Notes: a model not told the origin generated them from the sequence alone. Shown: positions 13,385 to 28,562, counted from the first letter of the stretch. The stretch is 64,000 bases of DNA from Chlorokybus atmophyticus (GCA_009103225.1 RHPI01001116.1:160285-224284); one strand, 5' to 3'. Program-made: numbers and translations.

Positions 13385-13615
13385 ACCACCACACACACAC
13401 CATGCTAACCTAGCCTATTTACTTCTCCCTGTCGCCTTCCCACTTGGCCACAGGTGAGCTGAAAAGCCATCAACGCCTTTTCGCCCATCCTGTGCTGACA
13501 CATAAGATTCTCTTGGCACACAGGCCACGCAGTGCACACATGCACTTCAACTATTTTAACTACTTACCACAAATTAATAAAAAGCAGCAGTACAGCTATT
13601 AGTGTGTGTCACTCA

Positions 13616-14375
13616 CTACCGAATGTCAACTTCAATAGCCTGAGCCTCTTTCGTCTTGGGCACAGTGATGACGAGCACACAATTCTTGCAGGCGGCAAAA
13701 GTACGCGCAACATCCACATTCTTCGCCAGCCGGAACTTGCGTTCAACCATGCCAATATCACGTTCACCTTCTCGTTGCTTCGCTGCGGTGACAGTCAGCA
13801 TCTTCTCCACAACCTGCACCTTGATGTCGCCACGCTCGTAGCCATGCAGCTCCACGCGGAAGCGGTAGGCTACATCTGTGTCCGCAGATTCCGTGCGCAC
13901 ACTTGCAGCAAAGCGCCTCTCCCACGCCGCATGTTCCTCATCCGTGTAAGAGGTTGACGTTGCTGCTGGAGATGTGGACTCACCCTCCTTGGTTACACGC
14001 TCAATCTGCACGCCTCTGCTGCTGCTGACTCTACATAGCAGATAACACGCACAGTCAAAACTGGTGCACTCTACTGCACCCCATATGTACTTGCAACACA
14101 AGGACCCTTTACACGTGTACACGCACACCCACCTACATACACACGTGCATGCATGTCAACATACCTGCATCCAGCGTGCAAAGTGGGGCGCAGCAACCGA
14201 TGCAAGGTATAGCAGGAAGGGTGCAAGCGTAACAAGGCTGCCGCCTCCTCGTCTGGGTTGGCGGCAGCCGTAGCCATAGCCGTAGCCGAGGGGACTGCCG
14301 AAAGGGTTGCCTTAGCCAAAGGGGCTTGGGCTGAACGGACTAGGGCTGTAGCGGAAGCTCGGCTCAAACCCGCCG
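13616..14375 (-). pseudogene. 5'-truncated, disrupted copy of the Hsp20-like gene
   Basis: This segment aligns to exons 2 and 3 of the gene at 9939-11135, with the intron still present. The alpha-crystallin exon (about 14018-13616) is open and ends ...AIEVDIR then stop. The exon 2 part (about 14375-14165) keeps the membrane segment APFLLYLASVAAPHFARWMQ, but in the G/F-rich repeat an FGYGNPF unit reads FG-stop-GNPF (TAC to TAA). Similarity stops abruptly near 14375, in the middle of exon 2, so the transit-peptide exon and promoter are missing. Retained intron sequence means the copy arose by DNA duplication, not retroposition. Several substitutions sit in otherwise conserved residues (for example LPGY to LHGY). 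Confidence 0.85.
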
Positions 14376-16191
14376 CGGTCGGCCGTCGACATATATTACA
14401 AGCAGGTCATGACAGGCAGGCTGCAGTCTATTATATTGTACGATAGGCCATCGGCTGTTGATTGTTATCCACAATATACACCGGCGGTCCAGTCAGTCCC
14501 TTTATGGCCCAAGTCGTTAAGATTAGATACGGTCAGGTAGGGTCAGGCACTCGTCAGTCCCTCGGTCCATGATTAGTCACCGTGTAAAATCTGCGACGAT
14601 TTTGCATTCCACCAACATTTTTCAATTTTTCAAGCTTCAATGACATGTGAATGCATGATAGCACTCATCGAGCTGATTGACACACAAATGTTGCATGGCA
14701 TAAAAAGGAAGTGCATGAGTATATAAACAATGTATATAATGTTATCATGGTATTCAACACCATCAAAAATCTTGCCGATACGTGCGCACATTAATATGTG
14801 TTGTTTATTTTAAGAAAACAAAACTCCTCAATAAACAGTTTAAATGCATTGCAAGGCCACTTGCCTTTGATATGTGGAAGTACGCTTCGTTTTTTTTCCG
14901 TTACACATCGAGTCATGCTGGACTATCAGTGATGGCATGTATGAATTGATTGCGTGCTGCATTAATAACCAATCAAGGCATTACTTTTTTCATATTGTTT
15001 CAACATTTGCTTTTTTGTGTGTACAGCACGTTGCATAATTAGCAATTCAATACAATCTCAAGGCCCTACAATGCAGTCTGTATATATAAGTACATAAAAA
15101 TGATAAGTGTCCAAAAAATAATAATTGTTAGTGTATTGTTGATATGACCATTTGCCATAGCACTTGGATTGTGTAAACAAGTTTCAAACAATGCATACGA
15201 CAAGCTTGAAGTGGACTCAATGTGCAACATGCAAAATTGCCTTTTTAAACATAAAATTTCATTATAATAGATTTAACAATACCGGCGGTAACTTACTGCT
15301 AGTTTTTATGCCGATCAATCACTCTAGCGAGCAACGTGCCCATCTCTTGTTAGCAGCCAAGCTGAGCCACTGGTCCATGTATCAAGTTTGAATGCATTGA
15401 TAATGGTCTTGTTTCATACATAATGTATAGGGCGCAGCTTGACTGCTTCGCTAATGCTATGCTGATTTTACCAAGGTGCCGCAAAAAAAGAGATCCGCAA
15501 TGTTGGCAATGAGCAAATCTCCCGCTTCTCGCCAAATTGCATGTTAAAGTATAATAGTAACCTTCTGCAAACTTATACACGTTTGCACGCATGGCTTTAT
15601 GTTGGTGGCGTGTGTGCGCCGCTTCTACACATGATACATTTATGGTGTAACACGTGTAATCAGATTTAATAAAATTTCATATAAGGATTGGTTTAAGTTT
15701 TCGTATATACAACTTGTGTACCTTGTTTAACTACATGACAACCATTTACATTCAACCACAATAAACTTGTAATGTCACCCTTATCATTGCAACCATAGCC
15801 GTTATCGATTTGGAAATGCCACATTGTGAGTTAATAGCGGCTTATTGGGAGCTTGCAAACGACGCAAGGTGCCGGCGAGGTTTTCCCACGGAGTTTCCAT
15901 CACATCCGCCAAGAGCAGTGTACCAGTTGCTACTGTAACTTGAATAGATGATGGATGAGTGTACAGCCCTAGGGGTTGCACCGCACGGTTCATACGGTCA
16001 AACTTGGACCCCAGTGCAATCATCCCCCAACCGACACTGCAAAGCGTTGGTAACGTCGCTTTGGATGTGTACATCCACCCATGCGTGAGTATCCCAATCA
16101 CGCAAGCAGAACTCACTTCACGCATGATTGGGTACGGTTCGCATGCTCAACTTCTTCTTGATTTTTAATCTACTGTTGCGGGTCTTCGGTA

Positions 16192-16209
16192 CGAACGGGC
16201 GCCCGTTCG
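16192..16209. repeat. Perfect 18-bp palindrome
   Basis: CGAACGGGCGCCCGTTCG is its own reverse complement. It sits just before a larger nested inverted repeat. Confidence 0.85.
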
Positions 16210-16219
16210 CAGCTTACCG

Positions 16220-16281
16220 ACATGGACCAGACGGTTTTCGGGAGTTCAACTGAGTTGAACTGAGTTCCGTTCGGTCCATGT
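16220..16281. repeat. Nested inverted repeat
   Basis: The outer arms ACATGGACC and GGTCCATGT, followed inward by ACGG/CCGT, enclose a second inverted repeat AGTTCAACT / AGTTGAACT. The whole could extrude as a cruciform. It lies in a gene-free interval. Confidence 0.75.
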
Positions 16282-16966
16282 GGGGTAGAAGATCAATCGC
16301 AAAACCGACAAACAAACGGCTGACCGCTGCGGGGCGGTAAATTAACCGGTATCGGTGCGACGGCAGTGCAGGGTACAACACTCTACGCTTAAGGTGTATA
16401 ACAGACCAATACCGCTCACATTACCAACTTACGACCGGAAGGCTTTGCCTCGCGGTTACGATTGGCCCCCAATTTAGCCCTCCGTGCTACGTCATTTGTG
16501 GCTGACAAGCAGAGCAAACGGGCATTGCACTGCACTGACAGTCACTGCAGTGCAGTGGCTGTCATCAAGCTCAAGGCGGGTCAGATACACTGAGCGCCGC
16601 AGGATCGCCGCGTAACTTGCATCGGATCGCGAGTAGCTTGCATCTGCCGTAACTGAAGAGCGAGGCTTGGGCGGTATGGAGCCGTTGTGCGGTTTGAAAC
16701 CAGTGAAACGGAGACTGGCCTGTTTGAATGCGGCGTACAAGTACCCGGCTTCAGACCTCAGCAGACTGCACAGCCAAACAGGCGAGGTGGGGTGTGTTTC
16801 TCGGCGGCAGCAGCAGCAGCAGCAGCAGCGTCAGTGTCAGCAGCGGTGTGTGTGTCTGTGTGGAGTTGGACCTTGTGTGAAGAGCCTCCTACCAGTCCTC
16901 AGCTCAGTCCTCCAGCAAGGCGCTGGTTGACTTGCGCCTGCTCCGCCTCACTCCTTTTGCAGAAAG

Positions 16967-17666
16967 ATGGTGAATACAATGGCGTCTGGAAGGGATGTGT
17001 GCTCCTCGGAGTGCGTGTGCGCCAGCTGCTCATCCGGTAGCAGGTCCAACAGCAGCAGCGGCAGCGGCAGCAGCCGGCGGTCCAGTGGCGACGGTGCATT
17101 CAACACAACAGCCGCTAGATCGCCCAGCAGAAAAGCCTCCAGCGCTGCCTTTGGCACTGGTAAGCAGCTGCAACGTCCTGCTATTGTTGAGACAGTAGTG
17201 TTTGCACGCATTGTTGTGCGACCTTTGTGTATGATACAAGGAGTTCTGGAACTCTCTTGTTTTTTGGCTAGTAGTTTTTTTAAGGGTTGAATGAAGGTGA
17301 AAATACCTGTTCTGTCCAGCAGCGTCTAACATTATTGGCATTTGCGCAGGCATGGATGCAGAGTACTATACGCGGTCATCGCCCTGCAAGGCGTGGAACT
17401 GCGACATCTGTCTATCGCGCAACCCCAATGGTGCCGAGAAGTGCCGGCGATGCGGTTTCTCTGCTGCTGTAGTGGAGGCCAATGAAGAAAGCCCCTGCCA
17501 GCTGAGCCAGGCTGAGCGCCAGCGGTGCCACAGAAGGACCAGCGCAGACATGCTGGAAACAAGAAAGGTGATCACTTCACGCCAGAGGAGTGTCCCGCAC
17601 ATGCTCCGTGCACACGACGCCTTCTCACTGCAGCATTCCGTGTCCATGCTTCCCGTTTCCGGCTGA
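16967..17666 (+). CDS. RanBP2-type zinc-finger protein
   Basis: Exon 1 (16967-17159) begins at ATG and encodes a Ser/Cys-rich, low-complexity N-terminus. It splices in phase 1 to an exon starting at 17350. That exon carries a textbook RanBP2-type finger, W-N-C-x2-C-x3-N-x6-C-x2-C (WNCDICLSRNPNGAEKCRRC, residues about 80-99). Such fingers bind single-stranded RNA or ubiquitin. If the second exon runs unspliced, translation stops at 17664-17666 for about 169 residues. Alternatively a weak donor after ADMLETRK (AAG/GTGATC) could lead to a different C-terminus. Outside the finger nothing is recognised. Which ligand it binds cannot be told. Confidence 0.7.
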
Positions 17667-18117
17667 ACGAATTGGCAAACATCGGGTATGAACATCACCC
17701 TCACACTGCGTAGTAGCACATCAGCCACGGTACACTAGCCACAACAGCTAGTAGTGTAGACACTTGTTACAGTTGCCAGTAAGCTGTTCCTCTCCTCTTC
17801 TGCGCTTGCACAAACCAAGGGTCGACCACAAATGCACGCCGCTGACATCATGTGGTCCCCATCTTCCCAATGCTTTCCGGGCAAAGCACCTGGTAGAGGG
17901 CGGCTGAAGTTGTTTCCGTAGCTCTGGTTGTTCCCGTTTCGCCGCCGATGCAGTTGTTAGCTCAATTGCTTACACAGTCTTTTCATAAGGCAGGCTAGCC
18001 TACTGTTGTAAGAATGGAGAATATCAGTTCACCATTGTGAACCGATACGCATACAATACAATGCTGTGCTACAACCAAATGTCTCTATGCTGGCTCTGCT
18101 ATGTTGTTATCTTTTGG

Positions 18118-18201
18118 GTTGGCGCCGTGTCTGGGTTGGCGCCGTGTCTGGCGCCGTGTCTGGCCGTGTCTGGCGCCGTGTCTGGGTTGGCGCCGTGTCT
18201 G
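18118..18201 (+). repeat. Minisatellite of GGCGCCGTGTCT units
   Basis: A core GGCGCCGTGTCT, often with a GGTT extension, is repeated about six times in direct orientation, with one unit shortened to GGCCGTGTCT. Confidence 0.9.
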
Positions 18202-18497
18202 CTGCAGCTTGCGCAGCATAGCTTGTTTTGTGCATGCATCCTTCAACCATATACTACCTGACGAAAACTAAAGTTTGCTATTACCACCAAACTCGCTTAT
18301 TGTCATTGAATGTTGTTTGAATGTGTGCTACGGTAGCACTGCTACCCCCCTAACGTTGTACCCTTTACTTTCCCATCTTTTTCGCAAGTGTTCTATGCAA
18401 ATGCAAGATAGTTCCATTGCTCTTGTATTATATAATGTTGACTGTGGCTAGAAGAGTAGCCGCTCCAATCCAATTTCAAGTTCTATATTTCATCACT

Positions 18498-18502
18498 TTA
18501 CA
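18498..18502 (-). terminator. TGTAA polyadenylation signal of CLP1
   Basis: TGTAA on the minus strand lies about 145 nt beyond the CLP1 stop codon. It is a short motif and supporting evidence only. Confidence 0.4.
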
Positions 18503-18643
18503 CATAAGACAATATATACATATGGTGATTTGAGCCCCCCCCCCGCGAATGGACATTGCTGCTGTTTTAACAGTCACAACTTCAGTACACGTAGCATTGG
18601 ACTCGGCACTGTGACCAATGCAAGTCGAGTGAACCCCTGAGAA

Positions 18644-21389
18644 TCACTCCAGCCATGCTAGCGAGCCCACTATTAGAGTGTTTGAAGGCAAGTTGCCTGG
18701 AGATGGTGCCAGTACTGTCATCTGTTGCCTGCAGAATGCCAACAGCCCTTGTGAATAACAGACAACACAGCCATGACACCACGCACAAAGTAAGACCACG
18801 TACATACGTATGATTCCCATCCTGAATTGCACACAAGTACCAATGCCAAGACCAATCACCAAGTCGCTCGTGCACAACAAGTGCTAAGAGCAACCATACC
18901 CAAACAGACGACATTTTGTCAGTCAACATCTGTGGGGCATACCTCTCCAGGTTGATGTCGGCGACATAAACAAAGCCCGCGACATTGCTGGAAAAAACTG
19001 TATATATCAGCAAAGCAAATGCAAGAGGAGTCCGCAGACACAGCTGTCGGTGTCTGCGGACCCACACAGCTGTTGTCCAAAGCGAGCTGCACACACCTTT
19101 TGAGAACTGCATCGGCACCCTCAGCGTGCGATACGCCCAGTATACAATGCAACAGCTCTCTGTTTGGCACCGCCTTCACGACGCGCACCGGGTCTGCCGT
19201 TGGCGCTGCACCAATCGGCAGAGCGCTGCGAGGCGCACTTGGACCTGAGCAAGCAAATGGAAGCAGTCTCAGCTGTGCTATGAATGTGGAAACTTTGTGT
19301 CATGTACTGGCATGGTTAGCTTAAGCACGGGCGCAGACCAGCAAGATGTGCTGTATCAAGCAAGTGCATTTAGCTTAGACAAAGGTCGTAGCGTACCGCC
19401 ACCAATGCGATAGAGGTTGACATCAGTCAGAGAGATGATGGTGGAGTGTGGGCACAGGTCGCCTTTGGGACCGTAAAAATACTCTCGTATGCGTGCATTC
19501 CTGCTCTGCTGGCGAAAGCGAACATCGCGCGTCACGACACCGCCAGACCTGCACAGTAACCTCAGGTCAAACACTGCCAGCATGTCATGAACAAAGACTT
19601 GGAGTCCACCACGAAGCAAAAATAAGGCGCTCTGGCCGTACTGAACTTGGCATATTGGAGTACCTTTGCAGCTTGACAACAGAAACCCTTCTTTGGTTGT
19701 TCGCTGTAAGTGTCCCAAGCAGTTGGCTGTACAGCCTTTCCTGCGAGCCAGAAAGTGTTACATAAGGGTATCCAATCTAGCATTTCAAATGTCTCTAGGC
19801 ATGCCCCCTCAATGATGCAAAGCGACACTTACTTGCCCAATCACCAGCACAACGTCACACTTCAGTGCTTCAATAGCATGTAGTAGCAGCTGCGAAAAGA
19901 CAACAATGTTGAGTGTTGAACACAACAAGCAACTTTGTGCAAGACCAAGACGAGCCGAGTTGAAACAGTAACAAACGCGCAAACAGGCACGCTCAACATT
20001 GAACCCTGCATACACCCTTCATGGCAGACACTGTTGAAGGTCATCAACACGCTACTTGCAACAGCCGCTTACCTCGTACCCAAGGCCCTCAACCCAGCCC
20101 ATAGTGTTCACCACGAATCCGGAAGAGCGGGCTTCTTGGTCATCTGCACAGCGCTTCTCCAGAACTTCCGCAAGCTGTTCAACGAGAGTCTTGTACAGTG
20201 CAGGGTTGATGCTGCCAAACCAGTAAGCACTCAATGCTTGTTGTACGTTAATGGCGTCGTCTTATGAAGTTGTGGTTGAGAAGACATATGTGCCAATGGC
20301 CATCACGTGACTGTGATGCGGGCCGCACGGTGGTGGACTTACTTTGGATCCGCGTGCCCGTAGTAGTACACGAGCGGTGCGTCAAGAGGGTACCCTTCCA
20401 CCGGATGTGCAGGGAGCTCAACAGGTGTGGCAGAAATTGTTGCAGGAATGGTTATTGAACCCTGTCCAATGTCCAGATCGACCATGGTTGGCACCGCTTC
20501 TGGCAATCACAATCCAACATCCATCAGCTGATATGCTGAAGGTGAGTTGCGTGCATGGTGTTGTTGGAAAAGCCACTGGCTACAACAGCTGTGCTGCAAG
20601 TACAACTACATCTTGCTGGCAGCTGCATATAGCTGGCTGTTCTGACACAAAGTCTATGGGTGAACACCCGACATAGACTATGCATCTGTCATAAGATGAG
20701 TGTGCCATAGCACATGCCCTCAACCCAAGATGTAGCTGTCGGAACGCATAGTTCAAGCGTGTTCCAAAAGGGCCACAAGGGAAGGGTAGCAAGCGCGAGG
20801 GCGGGGGTGGGGTGGGGCGTTACTACCTCTCCTGACAGCCCAGTTGCAAAGCATCCGACACAGGCTCGACTTTCCAGCATCGGTTGGGCCAACCACTATC
20901 GCACGGGGTCCCTACAACAGCATGCTTACAAACACAATTGCAGGCGACTGCATGCTATGCAGTAGCACACACCTTGATACCTGAATTGGGGCGTCCTTGG
21001 GTGCAGCACGGGCAGCGTTGCGCCTTTCCTCAAGCACACCATGCGTGTTGATATACGTGCGCATAGGCGTCTGCAGGCATTGTTGACAGGCTTTACTCAG
21101 TTGCACTGGCACTCCAGCTGGCAGTCGAGCGCTGTCAACACGCATAGCGCACACTACCAATGCCATGGCGCACCTCATTGGCCGCGTAGGCAACCTCGGG
21201 TGTGCCGGCCAGCTCCAGGATTGCACCGGACCATGAGAACACAGCAAGCTTACAAGTTGTGAGCGTAATCTTTTGTGCAGGGGGCAGCTCATAACCGTAC
21301 GCCTCAGCTGTTCCGGACAGAAGTGTCAACTGGCATGTCTGATCCCAACCGACTTCCACCCGCAGCTCCTCCTCTGCATTTAATCGGTA
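18644..21389 (-). CDS. CLP1: CLP1 polynucleotide kinase family (mRNA 3'-end cleavage factor subunit)
   Basis: This multi-exon gene encodes the Clp1 fold used in pre-mRNA cleavage and polyadenylation and, in animals, as an RNA 5'-kinase in tRNA splicing. The N-terminal beta domain starts at 21389 ([23 protein letters not shown]). Next come [17 protein letters not shown] and the P-loop GPTDAGKSS near 20880. Then follow [40 protein letters not shown], the exon [18 protein letters not shown] with RIREYFYG, and the C-terminal domain ([56 protein letters not shown] then stop). The P-loop Lys and Ser are intact, so nucleotide binding is expected. The small exon between VLVIGQ and SGGVV is uncertain. 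The first coding exon, upstream of 21389, could not be identified. The gene is divergent from DCPS. Confidence 0.9.
19030..19061. repeat. Perfect 12-bp hairpin in a CLP1 intron
   Basis: The arms GTCCGCAGACAC and GTGTCTGCGGAC flank an 8-nt loop inside a CLP1 intron of about 120 nt, between the exons ending GADAVLK and beginning NVAGFVYV. Confidence 0.88.
20793..20820 (+). repeat. G-run cluster (possible quadruplex) in a CLP1 intron
   Basis: Four G runs (GGGCGGGGGTGGGGTGGGG) lie just downstream, in CLP1 sense, of the P-loop exon. They are on the strand opposite to the transcript, so any quadruplex would form in the DNA template rather than the pre-mRNA. Confidence 0.6.
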
Positions 21390-22709
21390 CTGCACGAGCA
21401 AGTCAACACTGAACGTTGATGTACGTTGCGAGGATAGCTCACATGACACGCAGTGTTCAATGCATTCACAACTTGAGCCCCACCAAGGGTGTGCCATCAG
21501 GTTCATACGTACGACAAGTATGCAACATGCCAACAACCTATTGTGTCTGACCTAACTGGCACAGCAGTGGCATACTCATCATTGCGTTTTGGCAAATGCA
21601 AACATACAAACAATTGTGATGTACAATGGGTACGCGCTTTCATTTCACACTGAATGCCATCTAGCATTCCGATTCCGACAGATGCAAATCCACTCATTGC
21701 AGTGCAACAAGACCATGTCGAACAGCAGTCGCATGGCCATGCAAGTGCCGACATGAGTGAAAAGTTCATCAGTCAACAACTGGAGCAAGACGCCGTAACA
21801 TCTCAGCCGGCATCACATGTAAGAGCAGTGTGCAAGTAAGTCACACCTGCTTTGAAGGCATAGAGGCGCTGGCTTCAGTGCCAGTGGCCATCGTAGCTTG
21901 CTACCAGATGGCAGCCCACCACCAGAGCAGTGTTACGCTAAATGTACATTATCACACGTTATAACATGGACCCATTACCGCAGCCTCGACAGATAGCTTC
22001 GCGTTGACGTCGACGACCAGCTCACCGCCATCGCCACCGCTGCCACCGACGTTGCCAACATGCAGGACAGCGGGGTCTATGTAAGCATATTAGGTTTTGC
22101 TTGTCAAGGCGAGAGCAAACCAGGTCGGTCGATCAAGCACAGTGGACCCAATCGGGCAGTCGCTGAAGGACGCGGATCCGAACGCAGAATGCAGAATCCG
22201 ATCGCGACTGAGAAGCTTCGCGGTTGGCGTTGTAGCCGAGCCTGGCTTGCTGACGGGGTTATGCGTGCACAGTCCCCGTTAAGCTCTAACTAAACATTGT
22301 TTGTGCTGCCGCATCAGCAGCCGTTGGTTCTGTTCTCGATCAGCAAGACCTTGTTCCTGCCGCAATCCGCACCACTCCGAAACGGTTTCGTTCACAAACT
22401 CGATAGCAACCGGTTTCAGCGGCCAGTCCCGAGCCACGGCTAGCTACCGGTTACATCTGGTTAAGCTGTTGCCTATAATGCCGTTGACTAGGAAGCGTAT
22501 GTAAAAATCCAGTCTACTAACCAGATAAACACAGTCAGCTTGTTGTGTAAGATGGCTACCATGACCGCGGTTGAGCAAGCTTTGGCGGGCAATGACGGAA
22601 GCGTCGCTGCGGAGGAGGCGGCGGTAGCGGCGACGGAAGAGAAGGAGCAAGAGAAGTAGCTGAAGGAAGCTTTCGTTCTGCTGTGCACGTCGCCGCAGCC
22701 TTTGTAGCC
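21390..22709. promoter_or_regulatory. Divergent region between CLP1 and DCPS
   Basis: About 1.3 kb that must hold both promoters, the unlocated first exon of CLP1 and the DCPS leader. A 35-codon upstream frame starting with ATG at 22552 (MATMTAVEQALAGNDG...) ends before the DCPS start and lies in a different frame. It could be an upstream ORF or a first exon whose junction I could not resolve. Confidence 0.5.
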
Positions 22710-25872
<3,163 letters not shown>

Positions 25873-25930
25873 TATTCTCGCTGCACATGTGACAGCACAG
25901 TGCCGTCTCTGTCAGCTGGCAGTGACGAAG

Positions 25931-27894
25931 TGTGGTTCTCCTGCATCAACACGCATGGACGGAGATTGATCTCTGCTTCTGCCTGGACAGACTCGATGGT
26001 GCGCGGCCTTCAGCGCCGCAGTATGGCGTGCGGCCGCTGTGGGAGATGTCGGAGACGCGCTTCCTTATCCAGCTGCGCAGCACGCTGGCCAAAGAGTTCA
26101 CTACGGTAAAGCGCAACAAGGCCCTGTGGGAGCAGATTGCATCGCGCATGGCCGAGCGTGGATACCATCGAACTGCTGACCAGTGCCACATGAAGTGGAA
26201 AAACCTTGTTGCACGCTACAAGGTAAACACCAAAACTTCGCTGCTGCTGCTGCTGCTGCTGCTGTTGCCTGTGACAAGCGGCCTCATCCATTGTTGGATG
26301 TGGTGCGCATAACAGGAAGCAAAGAATGGCAAAGACCGCAAGGTTTGCCCATTCTATGAGGAGATGGAGATGTGCATGAACCAGAAGGCTGCGCTGACTG
26401 CTGGTCACGCCTTCAACGGCTGGGCACCAGCGGGCACCGCGCAGCAGGCGCACTACGACACCACACCGACCAAACACGACCACAACGACATGGTGCAACC
26501 CGCCGGCCCGCCACCAGGCATGTGACGCGCTGTGTGCGTGTCTTTATCATTTCTCTTATTGGCATGTTGGCGTGCATGCCTCGCTGTTTGAGGAGTCTAG
26601 GCAGTAACGGTTGGCGTGTTTCAGGCTCAGACGCTTTGCCATCAGGCGCCGGTCACGATGACACGCCAGCCGATGCAATGGATGCAGTGAAGATGGATGA
26701 GGCTGGCATGCTTGTGGATGATGGCCAGGGTGATGGGATGGAAGGTGATGCTGCTGTGACGCCCTCAGTAAGTCTACTGCGCTTCTGCCTAAGCAACATG
26801 CATTGAGATGCCAGTAGAAATGAGTAGTAGATGCTGTTGCTAGTGATAATGCCGTGTGACACCCTCATTGGTCAGGCTGCTGTGTTGGAAACGCCGCCGG
26901 GATTGGACGGGAAGGGCGTCTTGAACAGGTCAGAGTTCATCATCATTGCTGCATCAGCTGCATGTTGTTATCAACTGGACAAGTGCTGAAGCGCTGCTAT
27001 GTAACAAGTGTCTGATGGGCATCTCGTTGTCGTGCGTTTAGGTCCCCGCAATGGACGGTTGCGGAAACGACGCAGCTCATAGCGTTGCGAGCGGAGCTGC
27101 GGAAAGACTTCAACTATGTGAAGCGGAATAAGATGCTGTGGCAGCAGATCGCCAGCCGAATGCAGGAGAAGGGCTACCATCGCACGGCCGAACAGTGCAA
27201 GATGAAATGGAAAAACCTAGGCGCCAAATACAAGGTGATGATGGATTTCCATGCTCCATGCTGTGGGTTGTAATTTGCCTCATGAACTTATTGCAGTTGC
27301 GTCATTCACTCACTCACTTGTTCAATTACTCATTGCAGGAAGCAAAAGACAACGATCAGCGATGCCCGTTTTATGATGAACTGGATGCGTACTTCAACGG
27401 GCGCACGATGGAGGCCGGCGAGGGCGCCTTCGCGGACACCGATGATGACTTGTCGGATGGGGGCAGTGACGCCCCCAACAGCCTGGAGGAGCTGGGAGAC
27501 AAGCAGCTCCAGCACCACCATGCGCACCCACAACAGCCGCGCAAGAGGAGGAGGATGGTCCCGGACATCGCGCACGTGCCGGAGCTGTTGGCGGGGCTCA
27601 TAGAGACTCAACAACGCTCTGAACAGCGCTGGCAGGTACCAGTGTGATCGTAGAAACTGGTGCTACATGACGAATATCAGTTTCTATCAGCTAGCAGTCT
27701 TCTGTTGGGGCTTGCGCATTGTTCGTTGACTCCCAGCTTATGTGTGTGTTGGTCTGCAGGAGGAGCTGGCAAGGAGAGATGCCAAAGAGCGCGAGTGGCG
27801 GGAAAAGGAAGAAGAGCGGCGTATGAAAGATGAGCAGAGAGCAGATAAGCGCGATGAGCTGATTGCGCATCTGATAAGCAAACTGGCTGGATAA
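25931..27894 (+). CDS. Double-trihelix (GT-type) transcription factor
   Basis: Two trihelix DNA-binding domains are each split by an intron at the same place. The first has LWEMSETRFLIQLRSTL, KRNKALWEQIASRMAERGYH and QCHMKWKNLVARYK, then EAKNGKDRKVCPFYEEME. The second has PQWTVAETTQLIALRAELR, KRNKMLWQQIASRMQEKGYH and QCKMKWKNLGAKYK, then EAKDNDQRCPFYDELDAYF. The shared splice position implies internal duplication. Between them lies an acidic linker. After the second come a basic patch RKRRRM (likely nuclear signal) and a charged C-terminal coiled coil ending AHLISKLAG then stop at 27894, like plant GT-2 factors. The odd point is the start: in the frame of the first trihelix a TGA lies at 25923, and there is no ATG before the Met of WEMSETRF. 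An upstream exon is therefore needed, or the exon is spliced to DCPS. An intron of this gene holds (CTG)8 at 26241-26264. Confidence 0.85.
26241..26264 (+). repeat. (CTG)8 microsatellite in a trihelix-gene intron
   Basis: Eight exact CTG units are followed by TTG, within the intron that splits the first trihelix domain. Confidence 0.95.
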
Positions 27895-28401
27895 TGCTCG
27901 TAACATGTGAATGTGGGCACCCCTGTCTGCTATGAAATGGTGGCACGCGTGACCTGCTGACCAGCAACCTGCAATGGTTTGCCACAACACGCTTGGTGTT
28001 CAATGCACCGCGGCTGGTGCAGCGCGTGATGTTCTGGAGTGCTGGTGTGGTGTGGTCGTGTGTGCGGATTCTTGCGCAATTCGGTACCCTGTACATCTGC
28101 AATACCACAAGGTAGTGCAATTGCAATGCTATGCCATGCTATGCAAGTGCTCAAGTAATTGGGCTGGTCCAAGGCCGGGGTAGATCTCGCTATGGTATGC
28201 GACACGCAACAGCACGACATACCTTTTGTGCACGCACAGCAGCTCACCCCCATCCATGATGAACCACCGTGCTGCACTCAGCTACAACCACAGCCATTTC
28301 CACAGTCCAAATACCCACCCATTATCACCTCTAACCAAAGCGCTATTAGTCAGCAAATTGTATCTAGGGCATGCACTGAGCGTAACCTTGATGTGTTAGA
28401 T

Positions 28402-28562
28402 AGCAAGGAGTTTAGGCCAGTCTCTTGCAATTTTACTTGTTTGCTTGTGTGCTTTGTACGCCAATTGTACGCCATTCAAATTGGGTTAACCCAATTCTAG
28501 TGGCGTACAAAGCACACAAGCGAATAAGCAAGATTGTGCGAGACTGACCTAAACCCCTTGCT
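28402..28562. mobile_element. Foldback (MITE-like) element
   Basis: Two arms of about 62 bp (28402-28463 and 28501-28562) are reverse complements with roughly eight mismatches, starting AGCAAGG and ending CCTTGCT. The 37-bp centre itself contains the palindrome AATTGGGTTAACCCAATT. No coding capacity is present. I see no certain target-site duplication. Confidence 0.75.

Larger units (their letters stand above)
11230..13610. other. Gene-free interval between the Hsp20-like gene and its broken copy
   Basis: About 2.4 kb without a convincing gene. 11580-12160 is AT-rich. Open frames at 12163-12725 and 12838-13260 show no family signature, and their codon content looks like spacer. The interval contains the hairpin at 12419-12446 and a poly(C) patch near 13356-13384. 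Confidence 0.5.
14380..16966. other. Long AT-rich gene-free region
   Basis: About 2.6 kb in which 14400-15800 is clearly AT-rich and shows no exon signature. 15800-16490 includes a reading frame on the minus strand with no recognisable family. Palindromes occur at 16192-16209 and 16220-16281. A short (CAG)n run near 16806-16830 precedes the zinc-finger gene. Confidence 0.5.
17667..18643. other. Intergenic region with minisatellite
   Basis: This spacer lies between the zinc-finger gene and the 3' end of CLP1. It holds the tandem repeat at 18118-18201, TGTAA near 18005 that could serve the zinc-finger gene, and minus-strand TGTAA at 18498-18502 for CLP1. Confidence 0.55.
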
